64,000 nt of DNA from Paraburkholderia unamae (GCF_003268775.1 NZ_QLSU01000017.1:108824-172823), one strand, 5' to 3'. Shown: positions 43,583-54,722, counted from the stretch's first letter. Made by a program: numbers and translations. The notes: generated by a model not told the origin, from the sequence alone.

Positions 43583-44911
43583 TCAACGCGCGCCCAGCGC
43601 CTCGGCGGCGGCGTCGTCATGCGCATGCTCGTGGCGGCGCGCGTCGAGCGCGACGATGCTCAGGAGCGAAACGCCTGCAAGGCACGTATAGAACACGGCA
43701 AGCGGCCACCACTGCCCCACATAGCGATGCGCGAGCCAGGTGCCCACGAGCGGCGTGAGACCGCCCGCGATCGCGCCGCACACCTGGTAGGAGAGCGAAA
43801 TGGCGGAGTAGCGCACGCGCGTGGGGAACACGCCGGAAACGAAGCCCGCGATCACCGAGTAGAAGCTCGCCATGCAGACCACGGCCAGCGCGATGCCGAT
43901 CACCATTGGCACGACCTTGCCGCTTTGCACGAGCACGAACATCGGGTACGGCGAGAGCATGGCGGCGAGCGCCGCGCACTTGAGGAAGCGCGCGCCGCCC
44001 ATGCGTTCGGCGAGCCACGCGGCGACGGGCTGTACGAGGAACTGGATGATCGCGACCGCGAACAGGCAGTCGAGAATGAGCGAGCGCGTGACGCCGACGT
44101 ACTGCGTGGTGTACGCGATCATGAACGTGTTGGTGAAGTACACGCCCGCAATGCCGATGGTGTTCGCGCCGATGCACAGCAGCACGAGACCCCACGCCGA
44201 TCGGAACACCTCGGCCACGGGCAGCTTGAGCGTGCGGCGCTCGTCCTTGAGCTTCTCGAACTCGGGCGACTCGTTCACGCCCAGGCGAATCATGATGCCG
44301 ACCACGAGCAGCACGGCCGAAACGAGGAACGGCAAACGCCAGCCCCACGCAAGAAAGTCGGCCTTCTCCAGCGACGTGACCGCGCGGAACGCGATCAGCG
44401 AAAGAATCAGCCCGGCCGGCGAACCCAGTTGCGCGAACGAGGCGAAGAACGTGCGGCGGCCTTCGGGCGCGTGCTCGCCCGCCATCAGCACCGCGCCGCC
44501 CCACTCGCCACCCACGGCGATGCCCTGCACCACGCGCAGCAGCACGAGCAGCACCGGCGCGAGCATGCCCACGCTCGCATATGACGGCAGCAGGCCGACG
44601 CAGACGGTCGCGACGCCCATCATCATCAGCGTGGTCATGAGCGCCTTCTTGCGGCCGATACGGTCGCCCAGGTGGCCGAAGATCAGGCCGCCGAGCGGGC
44701 GCGCGAAGAAGCCCACGGCGAAGGTCGCGAACGACGCCATCGTGCTCACGAAGCGATCTTCGGAGGGGAAATACAGTTCGCCGAACACCAGCGCGGCGGC
44801 CGTGGCGTAGATGTAAAAGTCGTACCACTCGATCATGGTGCCGATGAACGCCGCGGCGGCGGCGCGCACCGGCTGTCGTGCAGCAGGGGCGGTGGGTTGC
44901 GGGGTGGCCAT
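43583..44911 (-). CDS. MHS-family MFS transporter
   Basis: 442 residues with twelve membrane segments. The block FIGTMIEWYDFYIYATAAALVF and the loop GHLGDRIGRKKAL, with IAVGGEWGGAVLMAGEHAP, are typical of the metabolite:H+ symporter group (PcaK, ProP, ShiA, KgtP). The group takes up organic acids, betaines and other metabolites. The exact substrate is not clear from sequence. AAGGAGACCCGACGC gives a good ribosome-binding site. It is the first gene of the operon divergent from the LysR regulator; an AT-rich dyad lies in the 162-base gap. Confidence 0.9.
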   Translation of the reverse strand: MATPQPTAPAARQPVRAAAAAFIGTMIEWYDFYIYATAAALVFGELYFPSEDRFVSTMASFATFAVGFFARPLGGLIFGHLGDRIGRKKALMTTLMMMGVATVCVGLLPSYASVGMLAPVLLVLLRVVQGIAVGGEWGGAVLMAGEHAPEGRRTFFASFAQLGSPAGLILSLIAFRAVTSLEKADFLAWGWRLPFLVSAVLLVVGIMIRLGVNESPEFEKLKDERRTLKLPVAEVFRSAWGLVLLCIGANTIGIAGVYFTNTFMIAYTTQYVGVTRSLILDCLFAVAIIQFLVQPVAAWLAERMGGARFLKCAALAAMLSPYPMFVLVQSGKVVPMVIGIALAVVCMASFYSVIAGFVSGVFPTRVRYSAISLSYQVCGAIAGGLTPLVGTWLAHRYVGQWWPLAVFYTCLAGVSLLSIVALDARRHEHAHDDAAAEALGAR

Positions 44912-44993
44912 GCGTCGGGTCTCCTTCAGGCGCGTTCGTGTCGTGCGCCGGGTGGCGCAAGTTGCATGCAGGCTTTATCGCTGGCCACAAAAC

Positions 44994-45039
44994 ATTAGTC
45001 AAATTTCGCGTTATTATTCTTCGCATAAATTTCACTAAT
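44994..45039. promoter_or_regulatory. AT-rich dyad, likely LysR operator
   Basis: ATTAGTCAAATTT (44994-45006) and AAATTTCACTAAT (45027-45039) are inverted copies matching at 12 of 13 positions, with a 20-base AT-rich spacer. It lies between the divergent MHS transporter and LysR genes in a region otherwise of high GC. Such dyads with T-N11-A cores are typical LysR sites. Confidence 0.7.
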
Positions 45040-45073
45040 ACCCTAGGCGCACCCACACGCCGGGACACCGATC

Positions 45074-46024
45074 ATGCGTGCCGACACCACCCGCTTTCTC
45101 AACGACCGTCTCGACTGGAACCTGCTGCGCACCTATCTCGCGATCATGCAGGAGCGCAGCCTGAGCCGCGCCGCCGCGCGCCTGTACGTCACGCAGCCGG
45201 CCGTGAGCCAGGCGCTCAAGCGCCTGGAGGATGCGCTCGGGCGCAAGCTCATCGAGCGGCGTGGCGCGCAGTTCGTGCCGACCGAAGCGGGCGAAGAGGT
45301 CTACCGGATCGCAAGCGACATCTACGGCACGATCTCGCAGCTCGAAACCGGGCTCGACGAGCGCACCGCCGACATCACGGGCTCGATCCGGCTGCTCACG
45401 GTGAGCCGCATCGAGTCGCGCGTGTATGACGAATTTCTCGCGGAGTTCCACACGGCCTACCCGCGCATCGACTTGCAGATCGAAGTGATGCGCTCGTCGG
45501 ACATCATCTCGTCACTCCTGCAAAAGACCGCGACGGCAGGCTTGAGTCTGTGCCGCACGCCCGTCGACAAGCTCGACATGCGCTGCTTCCTGCGCCAACG
45601 CTACGCGATGTTCTGCGGCCGGCATCACCGGCTTTTCGGGCTTTCGCAACTGACGATGGACGACCTGCTCGCGGAGAATTTCGTCTCGTTCACGAGCGAC
45701 CAGATCGGCGACAGCCTCTCGCCGCTCACGGTGTTTCGCGATCAACGCGGCTTTACGGGGCGCATCGTGGCGTCGTCGCCGAGTCTGGACGAGGTGCGCA
45801 GGCTGATCTACGCGGGCTACGGCATTGGCTGCCTGCCCGAGCATACGGTGCGGGACGATCTGGCGCGGCAGCGCCTGTGGCGGCTGCCGCCGGAGGAAGG
45901 GCTCGTGGACGTCGACATCCACTTGCTGTGGCATCGCGAACGCAAGCGCAATGCGGCCGAAGAAGCGTTCTTCGACGCGATGGAGCGCTGCATGCAGCGC
46001 TATGCGCTCGCGGAGCGCCTGTAG
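45074..46024 (+). CDS. LysR-family transcriptional regulator
   Basis: 316 residues. The helix-turn-helix spans about 14-73 (LRTYLAIMQERSLSRAAARLYVTQPAVSQALKRLE), the typical LysR pattern. The effector-binding domain runs from about 95 to the end with two Rossmann-like lobes. LysR proteins usually control a divergent operon and bind its substrate or a product. Here that is the MHS/M20/deacetylase operon, and a strong AT-rich dyad lies in the gap. The first ~8 residues before the HTH are longer than usual, but the start at 45074 is the only good ATG. Confidence 0.94.
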   Translation: MRADTTRFLNDRLDWNLLRTYLAIMQERSLSRAAARLYVTQPAVSQALKRLEDALGRKLIERRGAQFVPTEAGEEVYRIASDIYGTISQLETGLDERTADITGSIRLLTVSRIESRVYDEFLAEFHTAYPRIDLQIEVMRSSDIISSLLQKTATAGLSLCRTPVDKLDMRCFLRQRYAMFCGRHHRLFGLSQLTMDDLLAENFVSFTSDQIGDSLSPLTVFRDQRGFTGRIVASSPSLDEVRRLIYAGYGIGCLPEHTVRDDLARQRLWRLPPEEGLVDVDIHLLWHRERKRNAAEEAFFDAMERCMQRYALAERL

Positions 46025-46072
46025 AACGTCAGGCGCGGGCCGCGAACGGCGCGAAAGGTCTGGAAGAAAAAA

Positions 46073-46531
46073 TCAGAACCCGCGCGCGAGCACCGCGACG
46101 CCGATCGTCACGATGCCGAGCACGAGATTGATGACGACGAGCCGGCGCACCGTGCCCACGGCGCGCGCGCCGTCGGGCCACTTCTGCGCCTGCACGGCGC
46201 GGCGGATGCGCGGAAACACGGCAAAGCGGATGTGGCCGAAGATCAGCATCATCAACACGCCCAGGCCCGCCATTGCGTGGAGTTGCCAGGTGGCGTGGCC
46301 GCCGCCGAACTGCATGAGCAGGAAACCGCCGCTGAGCAGGATCACGATGATCGCGACGCCCACCCAGTTGAAAAAGCGGCCGAACACCGACTCGATGAGC
46401 GGCAAACGCAGTTGCGGCGAGAGGTCCTCGAGCGCGGGGCGCAGGCAGAAATGCGCGAAGATCATGCCGCCCACCCAGACGGCGACGCCCAGCAAATGCA
46501 GAAAGAGCGCGATTTCGATCGCGTGGCCCAT
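46073..46531 (-). CDS. CopD-like membrane protein
   Basis: 152 residues with four membrane segments (about 5-25, 52-72, 83-103 and 130-150). The pattern HLLGVAVWVGGMIFAHFCLRP and WQLHAMAGLGVLMMLIFGHIRF fits CopD/YcnJ/DUF2269-like families, with conserved histidines that may bind haem or copper. A copper role is suggested only by family name; no copper genes are nearby. The ATG at 46531 is preceded by AAGGGAATTCAAGC. It lies between the converging LysR gene and parC. Confidence 0.75.
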   Translation of the reverse strand: MGHAIEIALFLHLLGVAVWVGGMIFAHFCLRPALEDLSPQLRLPLIESVFGRFFNWVGVAIIVILLSGGFLLMQFGGGHATWQLHAMAGLGVLMMLIFGHIRFAVFPRIRRAVQAQKWPDGARAVGTVRRLVVINLVLGIVTIGVAVLARGF

Positions 46532-46655
46532 GCTTGAATTCCCTTGTAACGTGTGTGATCCGGCGCGTGTCGCTCTGCAAACCGGCTTTGCGCGGCATTA
46601 TTCCATGCCGCGCCGCGATTCGCGCCGGATCTGCACCCTTTTATTGCGGCCCTCT

Positions 46656-48983
46656 TTACTGCGGCAGCACCGGGCGCATGCCCGTGATGACCTTGAGCTT
46701 CGAGTCCGGCGCGCGGCCCTTGCGCGCGCGCTTGCCGATTTGCGGCGCCAGCACCGCGCCCGCCATCAGGTCCTCGCCCGCCTTGCCGCCACGGCCCGTG
46801 CCTTCGAGCACGACACCCGACGCGCCGATCGCCAGCGCCTGCACGAGCGTTTCGCGCGTCTTGCCGTCATCATCGAGTTGCATGAGCGTCACGCCGCGGC
46901 CGCCGCCCGAAAGCGTCTTCATCTCGTCGAGGCCGAACACCAGCAGACGTCCGCCCGACGAAAGACACGCCACGTGGAGCGCGCCCGGCAGCATCGGCAT
47001 CGGCGCGAGCGGCACGCAGCCCTCGTCGATCGTCATGAACGCCTTGCCCGCCTTCACGCGGCTCACCATGTCGCCGATCTTCGCGATGAAGCCAAAGCCG
47101 TTGCTCGACGCCAGCAGCAAGGGCTGTTCCGCGTTCGCCGCGAAGTAATGCAGCAGATGCGTGCCCGCTTCGAGTTCGATGAGCGAGGTGACCGGCACGC
47201 CGTCACCGCGGCCGCCCGGCAGGTTCGCGATCGACACCGAATACACGCGGCCGTTGCTGCCCCACGCGATGAGCGTGTCGGGCGTGCGGCACTGGAACGC
47301 CGCATAGAGACCGTCTCCGGCCTTGAACGTGAAGCCTTGCGTGTCGAGCCCGTGGCCCTTGAGCGCACGCACCCAGCCCTTCTGCGAGACGACCACCGTG
47401 ACCGGCTCGTCCACCACGCGCGCTTCGAAGCTTGCGCGCTTTTCCTGCTGGATCAGCGTGCGGCGATCGTCGCCGTACTGCTTCGCGTCGGCTTCGATTT
47501 CCTTCACGATGAGCCGCTTCATCGACGACTCGTTGGCGAGCAGTTCTTCGAGCTTGGCCTTTTCCTCGCGCAGTTCCGCGAGTTCCTTCTCGATCTTGAT
47601 CTTCTCCAGCCGCGCCAACTGACGCAGCCGGATTTCAAGAATGTCCTCGGCCTGGCGCTCGGAGAGGCCGAACGCGCTCATCAGCGCGCTCTTGGGCTCG
47701 TCCGACTCGCGGATGATGCGGATGACCTCGTCGATATTGAGGAAGACGATCATCCGTCCTTCGAGGATATGGATGCGGTCGTCGACCTTGGTCAGGCGAT
47801 GCTGCGTGCGGCGCGTGACCGTCGCGAAGCGGAAGCCGATCCACTCGCCCAGAATCTCGCTGATGCCCTTCTGGCGCGGACGGCCGTCGGCGCCGATCAT
47901 CACGAGGTTCAGCGACGCGTTCGATTCGAGGCTCGTGTTGGCGAGCAGCGAGTTGACGAACTCGGCCTGATCGATCTTGCTCGTTTTCGGCTCGAACACG
48001 AGGCGCACGGGTGCGTCCTTGCCCGACTCGTCGCGCACGGCGTCGAGGAGCGCGAGCATGGTCTGCTTGCTCTGCAACTGCTCGGGCGTGAGCGTCTTCT
48101 TGCCGAGCTTGAGCTTCGGATTCGTGAGCTCCTCGATTTCTTCGAGCACCTTCTGGCCCGAGGTGTTCGGCGGCAGTTCGGTCACGACCAGTTGCCACTG
48201 GCCGCGCGCGAGCTCCTCGATCTTCCAGCGCGCGCGCACCTTGAGGCTGCCGCGGCCCGACTCGTAGGCCGCCGCGATTTCCGCGTCGCTCGAAATGATC
48301 TGGCCGCCGCCGGGGAAATCGGGCCCCGGCACCTTTTCCATGATCTCCGCGTGCGAAAGCTTAGGGTTCCGAATCATCGCCACCGCTGCCGACGCGACTT
48401 CGCGCAGGTTATGCGAAGGGATTTCGGTCGCGAGACCCACCGCGATACCCGACGCGCCATTGAGCAGCAGCATGGGCAGGCGCGCGGGCAGCGTCTTCGG
48501 CTCCTGGAACGAGCCGTCGTAGTTCGGCATGAAATCGACGGTACCCATGTCGATTTCGTCGAGCAGCAGCTTGGCGATAGGCGTCAAGCGCGCTTCGGTG
48601 TAGCGCATGGCCGCTGCGCCGTCGCCGTCGCGCGAGCCGAAATTGCCCTGGCCGTCGATGAGCGGATAGCGCATCGAGAAGTCCTGGGCAAGACGCACGA
48701 GCGCGTCGTATGCCGACTGGTCGCCGTGCGGGTGGTATTTACCGAGCACGTCGCCCACCACGCGCGCCGACTTCACGGGCTTGGCGTTGTCGCCGAGACC
48801 CATTTCGTTCATCGCGAAGAGAATGCGGCGCTGCACCGGCTTCTGGCCGTCGCAGACATCGGGCAGCGCGCGGCCCTTCACCACGCTCACGGCGTAGTCG
48901 AGGTACGCGCGTTCCGCGTAGTGGCCGAGCGTGAGCGTGTCGCCGTTCGGGGCGTCCGTCACTTCAGCAAAAAGATCGTCCAT
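46656..48983 (-). CDS. parC: DNA topoisomerase IV subunit A
   Basis: 775 residues. ParC cleaves and rejoins DNA to decatenate daughter chromosomes. The catalytic tyrosine is Tyr128 in AAMRYTEARLT; QRRILFAMNEMG and GKYHPHGDQSAYDALVR form the DNA-gate and quinolone-determining region. At the key quinolone position (Ser80 of E. coli) this protein has Gln89, and Asp93 at the Glu84 position. The C-terminal pinwheel domain is shorter than that of GyrA, as expected. It follows parE by 42 bases in the same operon. Confidence 0.97.
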   Translation of the reverse strand: MDDLFAEVTDAPNGDTLTLGHYAERAYLDYAVSVVKGRALPDVCDGQKPVQRRILFAMNEMGLGDNAKPVKSARVVGDVLGKYHPHGDQSAYDALVRLAQDFSMRYPLIDGQGNFGSRDGDGAAAMRYTEARLTPIAKLLLDEIDMGTVDFMPNYDGSFQEPKTLPARLPMLLLNGASGIAVGLATEIPSHNLREVASAAVAMIRNPKLSHAEIMEKVPGPDFPGGGQIISSDAEIAAAYESGRGSLKVRARWKIEELARGQWQLVVTELPPNTSGQKVLEEIEELTNPKLKLGKKTLTPEQLQSKQTMLALLDAVRDESGKDAPVRLVFEPKTSKIDQAEFVNSLLANTSLESNASLNLVMIGADGRPRQKGISEILGEWIGFRFATVTRRTQHRLTKVDDRIHILEGRMIVFLNIDEVIRIIRESDEPKSALMSAFGLSERQAEDILEIRLRQLARLEKIKIEKELAELREEKAKLEELLANESSMKRLIVKEIEADAKQYGDDRRTLIQQEKRASFEARVVDEPVTVVVSQKGWVRALKGHGLDTQGFTFKAGDGLYAAFQCRTPDTLIAWGSNGRVYSVSIANLPGGRGDGVPVTSLIELEAGTHLLHYFAANAEQPLLLASSNGFGFIAKIGDMVSRVKAGKAFMTIDEGCVPLAPMPMLPGALHVACLSSGGRLLVFGLDEMKTLSGGGRGVTLMQLDDDGKTRETLVQALAIGASGVVLEGTGRGGKAGEDLMAGAVLAPQIGKRARKGRAPDSKLKVITGMRPVLPQ

Positions 48984-49025
48984 GTTTCAATCAATCCGTA
49001 ATCGTGTGCGCGTTCAGACGTCTGC

Positions 49026-51017
49026 TTAGATGTCCGCTTCGACTTCGTTGCCCTTCTCTTCGAGCCACGAACGGCGCGAAGCCGCTTCGCCCTTGCCCAT
49101 GAGCATCGTCATGCGCGCAACCGTCGCCTCGTAGTCGAGGTCGCCGAGCGCGATGGGCGAAAGGCGCCGCGTGTCGGGGTTCATCGTCGTGTCCCAGAGC
49201 TGCTCGGCGCTCATTTCGCCAAGGCCCTTGAAGCGGCTGATGGTCCACTGCGTTTCGCGCACGCCGTCCTTGCGCAGCTTGTCGAGAATCGCTTCGAGTT
49301 CGCCTTCGTCGAGCGCGTAGAGCTTCTGCGCGGGCTTCTTGCCGCGCGCGGGCGCGTCCACACGGAACAGCGGCGGGCGCGCCACGCATACGTGGCCGCG
49401 CTCGATCAGTTGCGGGAAATGCTTGAAGAACAGCGTGAGCAACAGCACCTGGATGTGCGAGCCGTCCACGTCCGCGTCCGAGAGAATGCAGATCTTGCCG
49501 TAACGCAGGTTCGAGAGATCGACGGTTTCGTCGGGGCTGTGCGGATCGACGCCGATCGCCACCGAAATGTCGTGCACTTCATTGTTCGCGAACAAGCGGT
49601 CGCGCTCGGTCTCCCACGTGTTGAGCACCTTGCCGCGCAGTGGCAGGATGGCCTGGTACTCCTTGTCGCGGCCCATTTTCGCGGAGCCGCCGGCCGAATC
49701 GCCCTCAACGAGGAAGAGTTCGTTGCGCGCGATGTCGGTCGATTCGCAGTCGGTGAGCTTGCCGGGCAGCACGGCCACGCCCGAGCTCTTGCGCTTCTCG
49801 ACCTTCTGGCCCGCGCGCGTGCGCGCCTGGGCCTGCTTGATGACGAGATCCGCGAGCTTCTTGCCGTGCTCGACGTGCTGGTTGAGCCACAACTCCAAAG
49901 CCGGACGCGAGAACGACGAAACGAGCTTCACGGCGTCGCGGCTGTTCAGGCGCTCCTTGATCTGCCCCTGAAACTGCGGATCGAGCACCTTGGCCGAGAG
50001 CACGAACGAGACGCGCGCAAACACGTCTTCGGGCAGCAGCTTCACGCCTTTCGGCTGAAGATTGTGCAGCTCGACAAAGCTTTTCACAGCCTGGAACAGA
50101 CCGTCGCGCAGGCCGCTTTCGTGCGTGCCGCCCGCGGGCGTCGGGATCAGGTTCACGTACGACTCGCGCGTGAGCGAGCCTTCCTCGCTCCACGCCACGA
50201 CCCACGTGGCGCCCTCGCCTTCGGCGAAGGTGTCGTCGGTGGTGCGGGCGTCGGCGTAGCGCTCGCCTTCGAAGAGCGGGATCAGCAGGTCGGCGCCGCC
50301 CATGCCTTCGAGCAGGTAGCCGCGCAGGCCGTCTTCGTACTTCCAGCTTTGGCGCTCACCAGTTTTCTCGATCACGAGCGTAACTTCGACGCCCGGCAGC
50401 AGCACGGCCTTCGAGCGCAGCAGACGCTGAAGCTCGCCGAGCGGCAGATTGGGCGAGTCGAAATACTTCGGATCGGCCCACGCGGTCACGCGCGTGCCGG
50501 TTTTCTTTTCGTCGCGCGTGGCATTGCGCGTGGCGAGCGGCCTCGTGACGTTGCCGTCCGAGAAACCGATTTCGGCGACCTTGCCGTCGCGCCACACGGT
50601 GACATCGAGGCGTGTTGACAGCGCATTGGTGACCGAGACGCCCACGCCGTGCAGGCCGCCCGAGAACGTATAGGCGCCGCCGGCGGCCTTGTCGAACTTG
50701 CCGCCCGCGTGCAGGCGCGTGAAAACGATCTCGACGACCGGCACTTTTTCTTCAGGATGCAGACCGAACGGAATGCCGCGGCCGTCGTCCTCGACGGAGA
50801 CGGAATGGTCGGCGTGCAGCGTCACGGTGATGCGGCGACCGTAGCCGCCGAGCGCTTCGTCCGAGGCGTTGTCGATGACTTCCTGGATGATGTGCAGCGG
50901 ATTCTCGGTGCGCGTATACATGCCCGGCCGCTGCCGGACGGGCTCGAGGCCCTTGAGCACCTTGATCGACGCTTCGCTATAGCCAGTGTTCGCAGCGTTG
51001 GACTTCTTCGTTGACAT
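49026..51017 (-). CDS. parE: DNA topoisomerase IV subunit B
   Basis: 663 residues. ParE supplies ATP hydrolysis for topoisomerase IV. The GHKL ATPase has EVIDNASDEALGG, DDGRGIPFG and GGLHGVGVSVTNALS; the Toprim domain has VEGDSAGGSAK, PLRGKVLN and DADVDGSHI, in order. Length fits. The start at 51017 (MSTKKSNAANTGYSEASIKVLKG) fits the family; an ATG at 51068 would add a non-conserved tail. A promoter with TTGCCG and TACAAT lies 180 bases upstream. parC follows. Confidence 0.97.
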   Translation of the reverse strand: MSTKKSNAANTGYSEASIKVLKGLEPVRQRPGMYTRTENPLHIIQEVIDNASDEALGGYGRRITVTLHADHSVSVEDDGRGIPFGLHPEEKVPVVEIVFTRLHAGGKFDKAAGGAYTFSGGLHGVGVSVTNALSTRLDVTVWRDGKVAEIGFSDGNVTRPLATRNATRDEKKTGTRVTAWADPKYFDSPNLPLGELQRLLRSKAVLLPGVEVTLVIEKTGERQSWKYEDGLRGYLLEGMGGADLLIPLFEGERYADARTTDDTFAEGEGATWVVAWSEEGSLTRESYVNLIPTPAGGTHESGLRDGLFQAVKSFVELHNLQPKGVKLLPEDVFARVSFVLSAKVLDPQFQGQIKERLNSRDAVKLVSSFSRPALELWLNQHVEHGKKLADLVIKQAQARTRAGQKVEKRKSSGVAVLPGKLTDCESTDIARNELFLVEGDSAGGSAKMGRDKEYQAILPLRGKVLNTWETERDRLFANNEVHDISVAIGVDPHSPDETVDLSNLRYGKICILSDADVDGSHIQVLLLTLFFKHFPQLIERGHVCVARPPLFRVDAPARGKKPAQKLYALDEGELEAILDKLRKDGVRETQWTISRFKGLGEMSAEQLWDTTMNPDTRRLSPIALGDLDYEATVARMTMLMGKGEAASRRSWLEEKGNEVEADI

Positions 51018-51359
51018 GGTGATCCACAGGGGGTTGTCCGCGCGCTTGTCCACAGGTCCTGTGGACATCTGCGGGGAAAACGCGTTGAGCGTTCAAAAAA
51101 ACCGATACGAAACAATGCGGTGAACCGACTGCACGCCGCGGTGGCAGATGCGCTCGCGGCGGTGCGGTCGGTCACGCAGTTGTTCGAATTCGCGAGGTAT
51201 TGTACTGATTTGGGCTCGTACGGCAATTTGCGCGAGGATTGGCCGTTCGGCCGAGGGGTGGAGCGTGGGGTGAGTCGCGTAGAATGGGCGCGTGTGGCAG
51301 GGTGCTTGCCTCCACCATTTCAACCGGACTGTTGCACCGTTTGGGAGCGTTGCCCCGTC
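51018..51359. other. Divergent intergenic region parE/mntA
   Basis: 342 bases between parE and mntA. It holds the parE promoter (51199-51226) and two copies of a CCTGTGGA-type sequence near 51041-51060. The mntA promoter is not evident. No other element was recognised. Confidence 0.5.
51199..51226 (-). promoter_or_regulatory. Candidate promoter of parE-parC
   Basis: On the minus strand TTGCCG (51221-51226) and TACAAT (51199-51204) are 16 bases apart. Matches are 4/6 and 5/6. The leader to parE would be about 175 bases. Confidence 0.6.
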
Positions 51360-51650
51360 ATGAGACCATCGGAAGCCTTGCGCGCGCACCGCGCCGAAAT
51401 CCGCGCGATTGTCGCGAGCCATCACGCAACCAATGCGCGCGTGTTCGGGTCGTCCGCGCGCAACGAGGACGACGAGGATAGCGACCTCGATCTGCTCGTC
51501 GATCCGACACCGGAAACTTCCCTGTTCGACCTCGCGCGTATTCAAAGGCAGCTCGAAACCCTGCTCGGTGTGCCTGTCGATGTGCGCACCCCAACGGATC
51601 TGCCGGAACGCATGCGCGCACAGGTGATCATCGAGGCGGTTCCGGTGTGA
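51360..51650 (+). CDS. mntA: MntA-like minimal nucleotidyltransferase antitoxin
   Basis: 96 residues. The nucleotidyltransferase signature GS-x10-DxD is exact: Gly30-Ser31, then Asp42 and Asp44 in SDLDLLVDPTP, so it should be active. In the studied MntA-HepT pair this enzyme adds AMPs to a tyrosine of HepT and so silences it. The gene overlaps hepT by four bases (GTGA), a sign of translational coupling. The ATG at 51360 gives the family N-terminus; upstream open frame is not conserved. Base composition is lower in GC than neighbours, suggesting transfer. Confidence 0.9.
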   Translation: MRPSEALRAHRAEIRAIVASHHATNARVFGSSARNEDDEDSDLDLLVDPTPETSLFDLARIQRQLETLLGVPVDVRTPTDLPERMRAQVIIEAVPV

Positions 51651-52000
51651 GGAAAAAGGAGCTACGGATCCCCGATTACGTCGAGCACATGCTTGTGGCG
51701 ATCGGGCGCATTCGCGAATACACCGCTCCACTGACATCGGAAACGTTTGAATCCACACAAGTGGTCATTGACGCCGTTGTACTGAACCTGCAAATCCTCG
51801 GCGAAGCAGCACACAACGTAATGCTCGCCAACCACGCTTTCGCCGCCGACCATCCCGAGATTCCGTGGCAGGACGCTTACGATATGCGCAACCGCATCTC
51901 GCACGGCTATTTTGCAATCAACGCGCAGACGGTCTGGAAAACCGTACAGCACGATCTCCCGGAACTGGAACACGCCTTGCGGCGCCTGAACCTTGCATAG
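51647..52000 (+). CDS. hepT: HepT-like HEPN toxin (DUF86)
   Basis: 117 residues with the HEPN RNase motif RxxxxHxY: Arg81, His86 and Tyr88 in RNRISHGYF. HEPN toxins cut RNA; Tyr of this motif is the site AMPylated by MntA. The GTG start overlaps the mntA stop. The motif is intact, so it is probably a functional toxin. Part of the gene is near 55% GC, visibly below the local average, consistent with horizontal gain. It converges with uup, with 51 bases between. Confidence 0.9.
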   Translation: MRKKELRIPDYVEHMLVAIGRIREYTAPLTSETFESTQVVIDAVVLNLQILGEAAHNVMLANHAFAADHPEIPWQDAYDMRNRISHGYFAINAQTVWKTVQHDLPELEHALRRLNLA

Positions 52001-52051
52001 AAGGCGGCCCCCTGGACCGCCATCCTTCACTTTCGCGAACGCTCTACGTCA

Positions 52052-53980
<1,929 letters not shown>

Positions 53981-54097
53981 GGATGGAAAGCGATGCGTGC
54001 GGTGGACCTGAAGGGGGCATTGTACCGGGCCGCGGAGGTCGGGCCGCGGAGGTCCGTGCCGCGCAGGTCCGTGCCGCACGCGGCCCCGGCTTGCCCG

Positions 54098-54502
54098 CTA
54101 CTTCACGTGAACCGTGATCGTCTTGCTCCACTCGGGCCCATACGAGCGGTGCGCGCCGTCCGCGAACTGCGCGGTGAGCGTGTGATCGCCCGGCGGCAGT
54201 GTCACATCGGTTTCAGTCTGGCCTTTGCCGTAGTGCAGCGACTTGTCGCTCACGGGCACCACTTCGCCTTGCGGCAGCGGCTGGCCATCGATCAGCAGAT
54301 GGTGGTGGCCGGTCTTCGGCGCGGTCGAGCCCGCGGGCGCAACCGTCATGCCGTCCACGCCGAATTTCACGTGCACCGGGTTGCTCACGGTCGCGCCGTC
54401 CTTCGGCTCGACGAAATACACGCCATCGGCGCGCGCCGCGCCGCTTACCGCAACGAGTGCCACGAATACCGCCGCCGCCAGGCCGCTTCTCTTTCCGTTC
54501 AT
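54098..54502 (-). CDS. DUF4399 periplasmic protein
   Basis: 134 residues with a signal peptide ending AARAD (about residue 25). The mature part matches DUF4399: VYFVEPKDGATVSNPVHVKFGV, then GHHHLLIDG near the middle, and a C-terminal LTAQFADGAHRSYGPEWSKTI. The histidines in GHHHLLID could bind metal. Function is unknown. GAGGAG lies seven bases before the ATG at 54502. It is on the minus strand after uup, 117 bases from the uup start, and probably a separate transcript. Confidence 0.85.
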   Translation of the reverse strand: MNGKRSGLAAAVFVALVAVSGAARADGVYFVEPKDGATVSNPVHVKFGVDGMTVAPAGSTAPKTGHHHLLIDGQPLPQGEVVPVSDKSLHYGKGQTETDVTLPPGDHTLTAQFADGAHRSYGPEWSKTITVHVK

Positions 54503-54722
54503 CGTCCGCTCCTCGAAAGTTGCCGATTCGATCCGCACCGTGTGCGCTCGCGGCCAGCATACACCGGGCGCGTGAACGCTCGCGGTGTGCTTGACGCAAC
54601 CGCGTGTGGCCCGGCACGAGCCCGGCGTCACCCGTGGGCGCGGCGGCGCTCCCCTCGTTTTCCGGTAACATCGCGGGTCGCCCGCCTCCAACCTGAACAA
54701 TACAAAGGGACAGATAACGGGC

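Noticed and set aside
45825..49001. A 1058-codon plus-strand frame over parC
   Set aside because: Antisense to parC and full of low-complexity charged residues; no family match.
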